Source of the DNA: Christiangramia portivictoriae DSM 23547
GTDB taxonomy: Bacteria > Bacteroidota > Bacteroidia > Flavobacteriales > Flavobacteriaceae
Length of the DNA stretch: 64,000 bases
Reading direction: 5' to 3'
Assembly (NCBI RefSeq): GCF_000423045.1
Contig: NZ_KE383972.1
Coordinates: 1-64,000, forward strand
Position 1 is the first letter of the stretch; every line of letters starts with the position of its first letter. This document shows positions 27,647 through 36,695 of the stretch, piece after piece. The notes beneath the pieces are model-generated. The model saw only the letters and a list, made by a program, of their open reading frames with translations, searched no databases and was not told the DNA's origin. The position numbers and the translations under genes were made by a program.

Positions 27647-29087
27647 TATAGAGAAGTTTTTTAGCGGGGAATATGTTTTCCTGGCTACAAACTATTTTTT
27701 CTTTTTTTACGGGATCGCCCTTATGACGATGTATTTCGCCGGAGTGATTCTGGCTAGTCGTGCCATTAGCCGTAATAAAAAGAAATCCCGGTTCTTACAG
27801 GTAAACGATATCGTGAGTGCGACAGATATTCCTTCGGTATCCCTTATCGCACCGGCTTATAATGAAGGTCTGACTATTATCGAAAATGTAAAAAGTTTAT
27901 TATCCATACAATATCCCTATTATGAATTGATCCTGGTGAACGATGGCAGCAAGGATGATTCCCTGGAAAAGCTAATTAAGGAATTCAAGCTGGAGAGGAG
28001 AGATGCAACCTTTATCACACAGCCAATTCCAACCGCCACGGTGAAATACGTTTACAAAAGCACGCTCTCTAAATACACTCACCTTACGGTACTTGATAAA
28101 AATAACGGAGGACGTGCAGATGCATTGAATGCGGGAATCAACTTCGCAACGTCTGAACTGGTGGTATGTACAGATGCCGATTGTATCATCGAGCAGGACG
28201 CATTGCTAAAAATGGTTCGACCTTACCTGGAAGAATATCATAGCGAAATCATCGCATGTGGTGGTGGTATTGGAATCGCGAACGACTCGGTCGTGAAAAA
28301 TGGGGTGATGAAAGAGCTTCGACTGCCCAATAACCTGGTGCCTATGGTGCAGGTGGTGGAATACATTCGTGCATTCCTGCTGGGTAGAATGGCCTGGAGT
28401 GAAATTAACGGTCTCATGCTGGTCTCTGGAGCTTTCGGGATGTATCCAAGAAAACGGGTGATCGAGGTAAGCGGATTTGACGCTAAAACCGTTGGAGAGG
28501 ATCTTGAGCTATGTATACGTCTAAGGCGTTTGATGGAAGAAAAAGAATTACCCTACAAGGTGGTATACTTGCCAGAAACCTTGTGCTGGACAGAGGGTCC
28601 GCCAGATTACGATATTTTGATCAAACAGCGAGACCGCTGGGCCCGGGGACTTTGGGAGACTTTGAAGATCCACAGGAAACTGTTCTTCAATCCCAAGTAT
28701 CGGTATATGGGCTTTTTATATTATCCTTACTGGCTTTTCTTTGAATTTGGAGCGCCTATTGTAGAATTCCTGGGGATCATTTGTATCATCGCTTTTGCTT
28801 TCTTCGGAATGATCAACTGGACGATGGCAGTATTGTTATTTACGGCTGCATATATCGTTGGTTGTATCTTTTCTACTGCTGCGATATTTATGTATGTCAA
28901 GAACTTTAACCATTATAATAAACCGAAGCAGGTCATTGAACTGTTACTCGCCGCTTATCTTGAGCCGTTTTTATACCATCCCATACTCGTTTACGGACAA
29001 ATGAAGGGTTATTACAAGAAAATCTTCCGCATTAAATCTGGATGGGGGACCATGACCAGAAAAGGCTTTAAGGTTTCAGATACTTAA
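27636..29087 (+). CDS. Processive membrane GT2 polysaccharide synthase
   Basis: A 483-residue synthase of the PgaC/HasA/cellulose-synthase type. An N-terminal membrane helix pair precedes the GT2 domain, with PAYNEG, VNDGSKDDS, CTDADCI (the second D motif), the acceptor-site GEDLEL and the processivity motif QRDRW (Q-x-x-R-W). Three or four C-terminal membrane helices follow (from YYPYWLFFEFGAPIVEF). All catalytic motifs are intact. The polymer cannot be read from sequence; poly-N-acetylglucosamine-like or other beta-glycans are options. It is coupled to the HEAT protein upstream and convergent with the YaiO-like gene, which overlaps it by 4 bp. Confidence 0.9.
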   Translation: MLNNIEKFFSGEYVFLATNYFFFFYGIALMTMYFAGVILASRAISRNKKKSRFLQVNDIVSATDIPSVSLIAPAYNEGLTIIENVKSLLSIQYPYYELILVNDGSKDDSLEKLIKEFKLERRDATFITQPIPTATVKYVYKSTLSKYTHLTVLDKNNGGRADALNAGINFATSELVVCTDADCIIEQDALLKMVRPYLEEYHSEIIACGGGIGIANDSVVKNGVMKELRLPNNLVPMVQVVEYIRAFLLGRMAWSEINGLMLVSGAFGMYPRKRVIEVSGFDAKTVGEDLELCIRLRRLMEEKELPYKVVYLPETLCWTEGPPDYDILIKQRDRWARGLWETLKIHRKLFFNPKYRYMGFLYYPYWLFFEFGAPIVEFLGIICIIAFAFFGMINWTMAVLLFTAAYIVGCIFSTAAIFMYVKNFNHYNKPKQVIELLLAAYLEPFLYHPILVYGQMKGYYKKIFRIKSGWGTMTRKGFKVSDT

Positions 29088-30328
29088 AATCTGTAACGGT
29101 ATCCCACATTCCCGATAAATTGATCACCTTGCCGGTTTGATGTAATATCTTCGAACAAGTAACCGCCACCCACCTGGAAGATATGATGTGGTCCAATAGT
29201 GAAGTTAACACCGAGATTGGAATAATAGGCTTCCAGAGACGGATTCTCCTGAACCTGGGTGAAGATAGTCGTTTCATCTGGAGAAATCCCTGTACCAAGT
29301 CTTGCAAAAAAGAAATTATCTGCATTATTGAGGTAATAGCGCACATTCAGCTGGTAGTTCTGCGTCAACTGCTCGTTAATCTCCGGTCCCAGGAATACTC
29401 TGGTATTGATATAAAATTTTCCTTTATACATGGTTAATCCCAGAATTCCGGAGTAATAATCCTCATCAGAAAAATGTAATAATCTTGCGCCGGTTTCCAG
29501 CTCAAAGATCGAAAATAGATTTACGAATAAAGAGGCGCTGGTTCGAAGATCTGGAAATAAGGTGCCGTCTGAAATCCCCAGGTTTACAAATGCATACACT
29601 TTATTGCTAAAAACAGGATAGGATTCCAGTTCGTAGAGAGTACTCTGGTCATCACCACGATCTGTATAATTTACCCGGGCGATCACCGCACTGCTGTTAA
29701 AATAATGCTGAAACTCCGGGCTAATAGTTTGCCAGTTTTCGCGATTGTATTCATCGCTAAAATGTATGTATTGATAATTAACCCCAATCTCATCTCTAAT
29801 GGTTCTTTTTAGTATATTCTGAAGAACGTATCGCTTGTTCTGGTCCAGATCACGGTTGTTGAATAGGTCCAGCGCGATTTCCCTAGAAGCTTTTTTGTCT
29901 TTATTCTGAAGTAATAGTTCAGACTTCAGGATGAGCATGTTTGCACTTAGAGGTTGCGTTTTTTCCAGTTGTTCCAGGTATGCCAGTGCATCCTCAGGAT
30001 CCTTCAATAGCTTGGTGTGTCGCAGGGTAAGTTCCCGAACTCCAGGGTAATCCTGGGCATTTTGCATCAGGAATTCAAGATCTGCCGTAGCCCGATCGAT
30101 GCTGTCCAGTGCCCATAAATTGCGTACCCTGAGAATTCGTATATCATGATATTCCGGAGCTAGTTCCAGACCCCTGTTGGTATATTGCAGCGACTGTTGA
30201 TATTGCTTTTCCTGGTAGAGTTCCAGTCCCTGGAAGTACAGGCTGTCTGTGTTCTTTTCGGTAATTTGCTGTGCAGCCAGTTTGAAAAAACTAAGGACTA
30301 AAAGCCAAAATAAAAGAGATCTTTTCAT
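29084..30328 (-). CDS. TPR / YaiO-family outer-membrane beta-barrel protein
   Basis: A 414-residue protein with a signal peptide (LLFWLLVLSFFKLAAQ), about three TPR units (residues 25-170) and a C-terminal barrel ending in an aromatic residue (NVGYRYRF). Motifs such as YIHFSDEYNRENWQTISPEFQHYF match YaiO-type barrels of polysaccharide loci. Although transcribed toward the GT2 synthase, it probably provides the outer-membrane export pore for that unit. It resembles the larger TPR-barrel protein at 12079-14133. Confidence 0.8.
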   Translation of the reverse strand: MKRSLLFWLLVLSFFKLAAQQITEKNTDSLYFQGLELYQEKQYQQSLQYTNRGLELAPEYHDIRILRVRNLWALDSIDRATADLEFLMQNAQDYPGVRELTLRHTKLLKDPEDALAYLEQLEKTQPLSANMLILKSELLLQNKDKKASREIALDLFNNRDLDQNKRYVLQNILKRTIRDEIGVNYQYIHFSDEYNRENWQTISPEFQHYFNSSAVIARVNYTDRGDDQSTLYELESYPVFSNKVYAFVNLGISDGTLFPDLRTSASLFVNLFSIFELETGARLLHFSDEDYYSGILGLTMYKGKFYINTRVFLGPEINEQLTQNYQLNVRYYLNNADNFFFARLGTGISPDETTIFTQVQENPSLEAYYSNLGVNFTIGPHHIFQVGGGYLFEDITSNRQGDQFIGNVGYRYRF

Positions 30329-30393
30329 AAAATTGATTTGGGCAAAACCGGGGTCAAGATAAGCATATTAGCCGATTTGGAATGTAACTGAAC

Positions 30394-30401
30394 TAAATTT
30401 G
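30394..30401 (+). promoter_or_regulatory. Bacteroidota -7 box upstream of the peptidase gene
   Basis: TAAATTTG fits TAnnTTTG exactly, 62 bp upstream of the ATG at 30464. A TTG lies 14 bp further up, shorter than the usual spacing, so the -33 element is unconvincing. Confidence 0.4.
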
Positions 30402-30463
30402 TAAAGACTACGTTTTAGATTCAGATCGTTATTACAGAAATATTTAATTAATTCAGAAGCTCC

Positions 30464-31357
30464 ATGAAAATTCTGGTTCATATCATTACCCTGCTCGCAT
30501 TTTCCAGTATTTTACAGGCGCAGTCTAAAGCCAGCATCCCTTACAAGGATGGTGTTCTGAGTTATACTACCTATGGAAAAGGTGACCCTGTGCTTATCAT
30601 CAATGGTGGTCCCGGTATTGACAGCGCAGGTTTTGGGGAACTGGCACAAATACTTTCAGAAAACAACCGCAGCATCCTTTATGACCAGAGAGGCACTGGT
30701 GCTTCCAGACTTAATAGTGATGCCAGCATGACCATCGACCTCATGGTGGAGGATATTGAAATACTTCGAGAACACCTTGGGTACGAGAAGTGGTTTGTAT
30801 TGGGACATTCCTTTGGAGGAATGCTCGCATATGCCTACGCCGCCAAATACCCACAAAGGATACGCGGAATGATCCAGTCACACTCGGGCGGTATAGATCT
30901 TCAACTAAGGAATTATCCTGGTCTACGCGATAGACTAAATAGATCACAGCGTGATGAACTAAATCGATTGGTGCAAAAAATCAGTTTTGGTGATACTTTG
31001 CAGGAAACCCGGTTCAAGCGAGCAAAACTAATGGCGATCGCTTATCTACATGATACCACCAGGACTTCAGAAGTTGCAGAAAGGCTTATGACCGTAGACC
31101 GCAACATCAATGCTCAGGTTTGGTCAGATTTTAATCTTATTCATTTTGATGTTTCCGAAGAAATGAAAAATTTTGAAAAACCAGTGTTAATCCTGAATGG
31201 GCTGGATGAAATCGTTCATAAGAATATAGCCATCCATGCAGATAACATTCTGCCAAATTCCAGGTTGGTCCTGATGGAAAACTGCGGTCATTACGGGTGG
31301 CTGGAAAGACCCGAAATTTATCTTAAAGAGGTTAAAGAATTTTTAAAGTCTGACTAG
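30464..31357 (+). CDS. Secreted alpha/beta hydrolase, proline-iminopeptidase-like
   Basis: A 297-residue protein with a signal peptide (MKILVHIITLLAFSSILQAQ). The oxyanion motif INGGPGIDS is followed by the nucleophile elbow LGHSFGGM, a catalytic Asp in NGLDEIV and a His in NCGHYGWLE. This is the layout of prolyl aminopeptidases and related hydrolases (GGPG is typical). It likely acts in the periplasm on peptides. Monocistronic as far as can be seen. Confidence 0.85.
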   Translation: MKILVHIITLLAFSSILQAQSKASIPYKDGVLSYTTYGKGDPVLIINGGPGIDSAGFGELAQILSENNRSILYDQRGTGASRLNSDASMTIDLMVEDIEILREHLGYEKWFVLGHSFGGMLAYAYAAKYPQRIRGMIQSHSGGIDLQLRNYPGLRDRLNRSQRDELNRLVQKISFGDTLQETRFKRAKLMAIAYLHDTTRTSEVAERLMTVDRNINAQVWSDFNLIHFDVSEEMKNFEKPVLILNGLDEIVHKNIAIHADNILPNSRLVLMENCGHYGWLERPEIYLKEVKEFLKSD

Positions 31358-31401
31358 AGCTTACGGTGTTGCATTTATACTCTTAACTTAGTTCAAAAAA
31401 G

Positions 31402-32247
31402 ATGATGATAGATAATATTCAGCATAAGATGCAACTACATAATGGCTACAAAATGCCGGGTCTTGGTCTCGGAGTTTATAAGGCCGATAATGGAGAGGAG
31501 ATTAATAATGCCATCCAGGTTGCACTGCAAACAGGTTACAGATTGATCGATACTGCTACTTTTTATGGAAACGAAAAAGGTGTGGGAGAAGCGGTAAGGA
31601 AAAGCAATATTCCCAGAGAAGAGATCTTTATAGCATCCAAACTTTGGATAGACGACCAGGGAGCTGAAACTACAAGAGAGGCATTTGAAGAAACCCTGAA
31701 TCGAATGGAACTGGAATATCTCGATCTCTATTTGATCCACTGGCCAAAACCTAGCAAATATCTGGAATCGTGGAAAATTTTACAGGAGCTTTATCGGGAA
31801 GGAAAGATCAAAGCCATTGGCGTATGCAACTGTATGATCCATCACCTTGAAAGTATCAGGGAGCTAGGCGGCGTTCAGCCCATGGTATTACAGAATGAAT
31901 TTCATCCAAAACTCATACAACAGGACATTCTGGATTACTGCAAGGAGAACGGAATCCAGTATCAGGCCTGGTCACCGCTCATGCGAGGAGAAATACTCGA
32001 TAATGAGCTTATAAAGGAAATAGCTGATAAATACGGGAAATCTGTAGCACAGATCGTTATTCGCTGGGATTTACAAAAAGGGGTGGCGACGATTCCTAAA
32101 AGTGTACATGAGAGCCGTATTAAGGAAAATGCCGATGTATTCGATTTTGAGCTTACGCAGGAAGAAGTGAATGAAATTGATGAGCTGGAGGATCATACCA
32201 GAACCGGTGCGCATCCAGATACGTTTATGGAGGAAATGGATCTCTAA
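31402..32247 (+). CDS. Aldo/keto reductase
   Basis: A 281-residue NADPH-dependent aldo/keto reductase of the 2,5-diketo-gluconate-reductase group. The catalytic tetrad is intact: Asp in LIDTATFYGNE, Tyr in the same motif, Lys in ASKLW and His in LIHWPKP. The C-terminal coenzyme site IPKSVHESRIKEN is also present. Cytoplasmic. Physiological substrate unknown. Confidence 0.93.
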   Translation: MMIDNIQHKMQLHNGYKMPGLGLGVYKADNGEEINNAIQVALQTGYRLIDTATFYGNEKGVGEAVRKSNIPREEIFIASKLWIDDQGAETTREAFEETLNRMELEYLDLYLIHWPKPSKYLESWKILQELYREGKIKAIGVCNCMIHHLESIRELGGVQPMVLQNEFHPKLIQQDILDYCKENGIQYQAWSPLMRGEILDNELIKEIADKYGKSVAQIVIRWDLQKGVATIPKSVHESRIKENADVFDFELTQEEVNEIDELEDHTRTGAHPDTFMEEMDL

Positions 32248-32274
32248 ACAATCTGCCGATTTTTAAATTTTATT

Positions 32275-32305
32275 TTGAATTCTCTACCAAACCAACTTAT
32301 TTTTG
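32275..32305 (+). promoter_or_regulatory. Promoter of tRNA-Pro
   Basis: TTG at 32275-32277, a 20-bp spacer and TATTTTTG at 32298-32305, a perfect TAnnTTTG. The predicted start is only a few bases before the mature tRNA at 32315, so the 5' leader would be very short. Confidence 0.75.
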
Positions 32306-32314
32306 CGAAGTGAT

Positions 32315-32388
32315 CGAGATGTGGCGCAGTCTGGTAGCGTATACGCCTGGGGGGCGTGGGGTCGCAGGTTCAAATCCTGTCATCTCGA
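32315..32388 (+). tRNA. tRNA-Pro (anticodon GGG)
   Basis: A full cloverleaf: acceptor CGAGATG pairs with CATCTCG. The D-arm contains GCGCAGTCTGGTAGCG. The anticodon stem TACGC/GCGTG encloses the loop CTGGGGG with anticodon GGG, and the T-arm has GGTTCAAATCC. The CCA end is not encoded. It reads CCC and CCU proline codons. Confidence 0.95.
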
Positions 32389-32396
32389 CGAAATAG

Positions 32397-32427
32397 ACCG
32401 GTAGCTTAATGCTGCCGGTTTTTTTAT
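32397..32427 (+). terminator. Rho-independent terminator of tRNA-Pro
   Basis: ACCGGTAGC pairs with GCTGCCGGT (one mismatch) around a TTAAT loop, followed by a run of seven T, 9 bp after the tRNA. Confidence 0.85.
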
Positions 32428-32469
32428 GCTTCGGAAGCATTCGGGAAAAGTGGAATAGCGCAATATTTA

Positions 32470-32477
32470 TATATTTG
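32470..32477 (+). promoter_or_regulatory. Bacteroidota -7 box upstream of the GT2 gene
   Basis: TATATTTG matches TAnnTTTG, 43 bp upstream of the ATG at 32520. No good TTG lies at the expected -33 distance. Confidence 0.45.
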
Positions 32478-32519
32478 CCGCAGTTTAAGATTTTATATTT
32501 CATTTTATCCAAATTCTGA

Positions 32520-33236
32520 ATGCACCAGCTAACCATCATAGTTCCTTTATTCAATGAAGAAGAGAACCTGCTCAGGGTAGAGCAAAAACTGGGGGAGTAC
32601 GCTGAAAATTCCAGCATACCTGTAAAAGTCCTTCTGGTAAATGATGGTTCTACAGATGATAGTTTGAGGATGGTGAAAGAGATCTGTGAAAGATCATCTC
32701 ATTTTAATTACCTCTCTTTTACAAAAAATGCGGGCTTGAGCGCAGCGATAAAAGCAGGGATCGATCACGTAACTACCAGCCTTACTGGTTATATTGATTC
32801 AGATTTGCAAACAGATCCAGATGATTTCGAGGTATTGCTGAAGGAGATCGATAGTTATCAGCTGGTGAACGGTTATCGAAACCAACGCAAGGATTCCTTC
32901 AAAAAGAATCTATCATCGACCATAGCTAATAATGTTCGAAATCTATTTACCAGGGACGGAATGTATGATACCGGCTGTCCTTTAAAAGTCATGCATACAG
33001 ATTATGCGCAGCGCATTCCGTTTTTCAAGGGACTGCACAGGTTTCTACCGGCGATGATCATGTTACAGGGAGGTAAAGTAATACAGATACCAATTCGTCA
33101 TTATCCTAGAGTAGCTGGAACAGCAAAATTTGGTTTGCGTAACAGGTTGATCAAACCTTTGATAGATTGTTTTGGCTATTTATGGATGAAGCGTAATTAT
33201 ATCCATTACGAAGTGGGAGAAAAGCGTCTGGATTAG
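32520..33236 (+). CDS. Family 2 glycosyltransferase, dolichyl-phosphate-mannose-synthase-like
   Basis: A 238-residue GT2 with VPLFNEEEN, VNDGSTDDS, the DXD-like YIDSDLQTDPDDF and the late motif DTGCPLKVM. No C-terminal membrane segments, so it is the soluble/peripheral polyprenyl-phosphate glycosyltransferase type. It would load a sugar on a polyprenyl phosphate for later use by GT-C enzymes, such as the large membrane protein at 3067; this link is inferred. It ends two bases before the convergent PepSY-type gene. Confidence 0.85.
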   Translation: MHQLTIIVPLFNEEENLLRVEQKLGEYAENSSIPVKVLLVNDGSTDDSLRMVKEICERSSHFNYLSFTKNAGLSAAIKAGIDHVTTSLTGYIDSDLQTDPDDFEVLLKEIDSYQLVNGYRNQRKDSFKKNLSSTIANNVRNLFTRDGMYDTGCPLKVMHTDYAQRIPFFKGLHRFLPAMIMLQGGKVIQIPIRHYPRVAGTAKFGLRNRLIKPLIDCFGYLWMKRNYIHYEVGEKRLD

Positions 33237-33237
33237 T

Positions 33238-33807
33238 TCACCTTCCGGACTTCCGAAGTTTTTTGGGACCATACCAGAGCCAAAAGCCAGTGATGGTAAA
33301 TAGGAGCAAAGCGATGCCCATGCTTACAGAATAGATGAGTTTAAAGTAGCCACCAGTGTCCAGATAATCGTCTACAATGGAACCATCATGGATATTTTCA
33401 ATCACGTCTGACCTTCTCTGGCCAATACTTAGCACATTGCCAGTAGCTCCATCCAGTTGAATTTCATAGATATGCTCTTTGAAGAGAAACTTTACGATGC
33501 CTTTTTCCTTTCGAATATCTATCCTGTCTATCTCAGTAGATAAACTGGAAGCAACAGAATCTCGTAATGTTTTGCGTGCGATTAGTTCAAGTTGAGCTAC
33601 AGATTTCCATTGATTAAAGTTGGAAGTAGTACCGCTCGTTGTTTCCGGGAGGATAAATCCATTAGAATTTTTTTTGGCTCCCAGCAGTATTCCGGATGTT
33701 GATACCACAAAGAAGAAAATGAATAAGAACGCTCCCATACTGCGATGAATCTTTCTGAAAATTCTTAAAGTGCGGGCCTGCTTTATTCGAGATTTCTGTT
33801 TGTTCAT
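33238..33807 (-). CDS. PepSY-associated transmembrane protein
   Basis: A 189-residue protein with an N-terminal helix (GAFLFIFFFVVSTSGILLG) after an RKIHRSMG motif typical of PepSY_TM proteins, a periplasmic PepSY-like part and a C-terminal helix ending FWLWYGPKKLRKS. Proteins of this class are linked to iron or siderophore reduction and metallo-transport, but this short form has not been assigned a role. Confidence 0.75.
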   Translation of the reverse strand: MNKQKSRIKQARTLRIFRKIHRSMGAFLFIFFFVVSTSGILLGAKKNSNGFILPETTSGTTSNFNQWKSVAQLELIARKTLRDSVASSLSTEIDRIDIRKEKGIVKFLFKEHIYEIQLDGATGNVLSIGQRRSDVIENIHDGSIVDDYLDTGGYFKLIYSVSMGIALLLFTITGFWLWYGPKKLRKSGR

Positions 33808-33938
33808 AGGGAGCTTCAGCTTCCCACGAAAATAGGAAAATGTTTCATAAAACCATCATTTTCCTCAGTATTACCATTCTGTCCAAATACGGGTTCTTCC
33901 GAAGAAATTATAACAGGGAAGAAATGCAACACATCTAA

Positions 33939-34166
33939 CTAGTTTCTGCTTTTAAATGCGGGCGCAAACTTTCGTCCAGGTTCTGTAAATCTTCGTTTGA
34001 ACTGGAAATAAACAAGCGGACCAATTACCGGAAATAAAAGGACCATAAGAATGAGCAGCACCTGCATTGCAGCGGAATCAAAGCTGGTTTTTGAAATATC
34101 AACCAGGGCCCATATCCACAGCACTAGTACTAGAATACTTATTAAAATGACCATGATACTCCACAT
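33939..34166 (-). CDS. Small PLDc_N-domain membrane protein
   Basis: A 75-residue protein with two hydrophobic helices. WIWALVDISKTSF and MVLLFPVIGPLVYFQFKRR match the PLDc_N (phospholipase-D nuclease N-terminal) domain common in small Bacteroidota membrane proteins. Function unknown. Confidence 0.75.
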   Translation of the reverse strand: MWSIMVILISILVLVLWIWALVDISKTSFDSAAMQVLLILMVLLFPVIGPLVYFQFKRRFTEPGRKFAPAFKSRN

Positions 34167-34224
34167 AACATTTATATTAAATCCAATTTTATATGCTTAT
34201 CTGGTTCTAATATAAGAAGGCTGA

Positions 34225-35163
34225 TTAATTTGACCAGTTAAATTGCTGCGGATCTTTCCTGAATTTTCTTAGATCCCTGCGGGAAAAATCCTGTGTAAAG
34301 ACCTCCTCGGTCACCTCCATTATGTATTCTTTACCAGAATCGATGGTTCCGGTATAATTTTCAGTATAAAATACGGGCTTCAGGAATTTAAAGTTTGCTT
34401 CGTCATTTTTGAGCGCATTCTTGCGATTGCCTTCAAACTTCTCACTATAGATGTAATTAATGTAAAAATCAAGACGATACTTCTGGTTTCCGAAGCTCTG
34501 TGCATTTCCAAGATGCTGGCCTGGAAAGACTTTCTCTCCGGGAGCGACCTGCATTGCTTTAACACCCTGGTAGTTCGCATAGGTTCCATCTATATGCTCG
34601 ATCATAATACTGTTTCGATGATCAGGAGAAAGACTATCCTTGGTAGCGTCACTTACTTCCACCACCACACCTTTTCTCATTGCATGTACGGAAAAACTTT
34701 CTCCTTTCGTTATAATGTAGGAGATCCAGTTGGTCACAGATGTGGACTGAGCAGTAATCGCATTCTGTTGGGTAGTTTCAACAATTCTGGCCGTTTGTGA
34801 AGGCTTTATTGGTAAAAGATATTTGAATGTGGTGTGTACTTCAGGATTCGGCACTCCACGTATGTAGGAAAACGTATACGAATAGCCAACTTCTTCTTCC
34901 CGGTTGATTGGACGCAATACAGTTAGATTGCCAAAATCATGATCCAGGATCTGCTGATAGTCGCCATGATTCGCATTTTTAAGGTCTGGAAATTCTAAAT
35001 TCAGATAATAAGTTCCGGGTTTATTTTTGCGGTAAGTGAAGGAGATACTTTTGTCACCTCTGCGCTCGTGCATGATCTCGACATCCGGTAGCTGAGCATT
35101 TAAATTGGGCGCGTACAACATCAAACTTACTATTGTACTTAAAAACAGGTGTTTAAAGGTCAT
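34225..35163 (-). CDS. Secreted M23-like protein lacking catalytic residues
   Basis: A 312-residue protein with a signal peptide (HLFLSTIVSLMLYAPNLNAQ) and, from about residue 150, a LytM/M23 peptidase fold (FSVHAMRKGVVVEV, MIEHIDGTYANYQGV, VAPGEKVFPGQHLGNA). The zinc-binding H-x-H near the end is replaced (KYRLDFYI) and the YAH motif reads YANY. It is therefore probably an inactive envelope protein, perhaps an adaptor of the degenerate LytM class that regulates cell-wall enzymes. Confidence 0.75.
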   Translation of the reverse strand: MTFKHLFLSTIVSLMLYAPNLNAQLPDVEIMHERRGDKSISFTYRKNKPGTYYLNLEFPDLKNANHGDYQQILDHDFGNLTVLRPINREEEVGYSYTFSYIRGVPNPEVHTTFKYLLPIKPSQTARIVETTQQNAITAQSTSVTNWISYIITKGESFSVHAMRKGVVVEVSDATKDSLSPDHRNSIMIEHIDGTYANYQGVKAMQVAPGEKVFPGQHLGNAQSFGNQKYRLDFYINYIYSEKFEGNRKNALKNDEANFKFLKPVFYTENYTGTIDSGKEYIMEVTEEVFTQDFSRRDLRKFRKDPQQFNWSN

Positions 35164-35215
35164 TAAAATATCAATTTTCTAGTGGCAGGATGATAAATGG
35201 TCGCAATTATAGAAG

Positions 35216-35968
35216 TCATTCGTTAAGAGGATGAAACTCATTCATTTTTTTTGTAAAGATGAGGCAATGTTGCCATGGTAAATTTTCAATATTCGTTACA
35301 AATTTAAAACCAGAAGCCTCGAATTCATTAATGGCTTGCTTTTCAGTCATTTTATGTATCCTTTTGATGGGAATCTCAGGATCTTCTGCTTTATACTCGA
35401 TCAAATAAATTTTACCATCTGCAGTCAAGGCATCATGCATGGATTCGATCATTTCCTTCGGAAAATTAAATTCATGATAGACATCCACCAGCAAAATTTT
35501 GGATACCGAATTCGCTTTTAAGTTGATACTTTTTTCTGAACCCTGTACGGTTTGAATATTATCTACCTGTTGCTCCAGCTGTTTTTTTGATATCGCCTGA
35601 AGCATTTCCGGTTGTATGTCTATGGCATAAACAAAACCATCTTTAGCAAGTCTGGCCATCTTAAACACATGATAACCACTGCCCGCACCAACATCGGCAA
35701 TTGTATCACCAGGCTGAATGTTCATGTTTTTGAGTAACTGACTCGTATTTTCTTCTTTTTCACGTTCAGATCTTTCCAGCCAGTTGATGCCCTGGTAGCC
35801 CATGACCTGTGCGATCTCTCTGCCCATATACCATTTTCCAATGCCGTTTGGGTCGCCGTTCTTAAAAGTATAGTTCTGCGTTTCCTTCGGTTTCTTTTCT
35901 GACTGTCCACATGCGGTCAGGGTCAAAGTAAATAAGAATATCAGGAAGAGATGGAAACGAGATGTCAT
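35216..35968 (-). CDS. Lipoprotein with class I SAM methyltransferase domain
   Basis: A 250-residue protein starting with a lipoprotein signal (FLFTLTLTACGQ, Cys at residue 20). The SAM-binding motif IADVGAGSGYHVF is followed by YAIDIQPEM and LLVDVYHEF. A methyltransferase exported as a lipoprotein is unusual because SAM is cytoplasmic. The same architecture recurs in Bacteroidota and other bacteria as secreted class I methyltransferases of unknown substrate. Confidence 0.8.
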   Translation of the reverse strand: MTSRFHLFLIFLFTLTLTACGQSEKKPKETQNYTFKNGDPNGIGKWYMGREIAQVMGYQGINWLERSEREKEENTSQLLKNMNIQPGDTIADVGAGSGYHVFKMARLAKDGFVYAIDIQPEMLQAISKKQLEQQVDNIQTVQGSEKSINLKANSVSKILLVDVYHEFNFPKEMIESMHDALTADGKIYLIEYKAEDPEIPIKRIHKMTEKQAINEFEASGFKFVTNIENLPWQHCLIFTKKMNEFHPLNE

Positions 35969-36044
35969 TGGTTCTTTTTTCTAAAATAAGGATTTGAGAG
36001 CTATTGTGAAATTAAAATGTAGAAATGCCAGGCTATTGAAAATT

Positions 36045-36695
36045 TCAGGTAAGATAACCGTAATGTGCTAAATGATCCGGATCGTGGATCTCCCGAAGGT
36101 TTCCATGGTCCATCAACATAATCCTATCTGAAAGAGAAATTACATTGCGATAGTCATGATCTGTTATAATGATGCCTTTATGCTTCTTTCTATCCTGGAT
36201 AAGTTGTGATATCACTTCTCTGCTGGTAGGACTGAGCCCATTAAAAGGTTCGTCCAGCAGTAGAAATCTGGATTCTGAGTAAAGTAGGAGCAAGACTTCC
36301 AAGGTTCTTTTCTGCCCCAAACTAAGATGACCAACGCGCTCACTTAATAGTGGACGTATTAAAGGTAAATCCAGAACAATTCTGCTACATCTTCTGCTAA
36401 GAAATAGTTTGATGGTATTCTTTACGTTGATACTCTGAATTAGAAAGCTGTCCTGAGGCAAATATTTAATATCACTAACAATTTTTGACTCTCTAAAAAC
36501 CCGGTCATCTATTTTTAGAAACCGACTATCTGCATCCAAAGTGCCAAAAATGATCTTCAATAAGGTCGATTTTCCGCTTCCGTTTCTTCCCAGCAAACCA
36601 ACCACTTCCCCGGTTGAACACTGCAGGTAAACATCATTTAGGATCTTATTTCCATCATATGTTTTCTGTACACTATCCAGTTGAAGTTTACTCAA
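36045..36695 (-). CDS. ABC transporter ATP-binding protein
   Basis: A 216-residue ATPase with Walker A GLLGRNGSGKST, Q-loop YLPQDSF, signature LSLGQKRTLEV, Walker B FLLLDEPFNG and the H-loop ITDHDY. It is preceded by an overlapping gene (8 bp) for a small membrane protein. The signature is LSxGQ, slightly unlike the usual LSGGQ. The substrate is unknown. Confidence 0.88.
   Translation of the reverse strand: MSKLQLDSVQKTYDGNKILNDVYLQCSTGEVVGLLGRNGSGKSTLLKIIFGTLDADSRFLKIDDRVFRESKIVSDIKYLPQDSFLIQSINVKNTIKLFLSRRCSRIVLDLPLIRPLLSERVGHLSLGQKRTLEVLLLLYSESRFLLLDEPFNGLSPTSREVISQLIQDRKKHKGIIITDHDYRNVISLSDRIMLMDHGNLREIHDPDHLAHYGYLT

Noticed and set aside
31402-32388. tRNA-Pro as an integration site of a genomic island
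   Set aside because: No integrase gene and no repeated tRNA 3' end was noticed in the flanking sequence; the cassette array begins 14 kb away.
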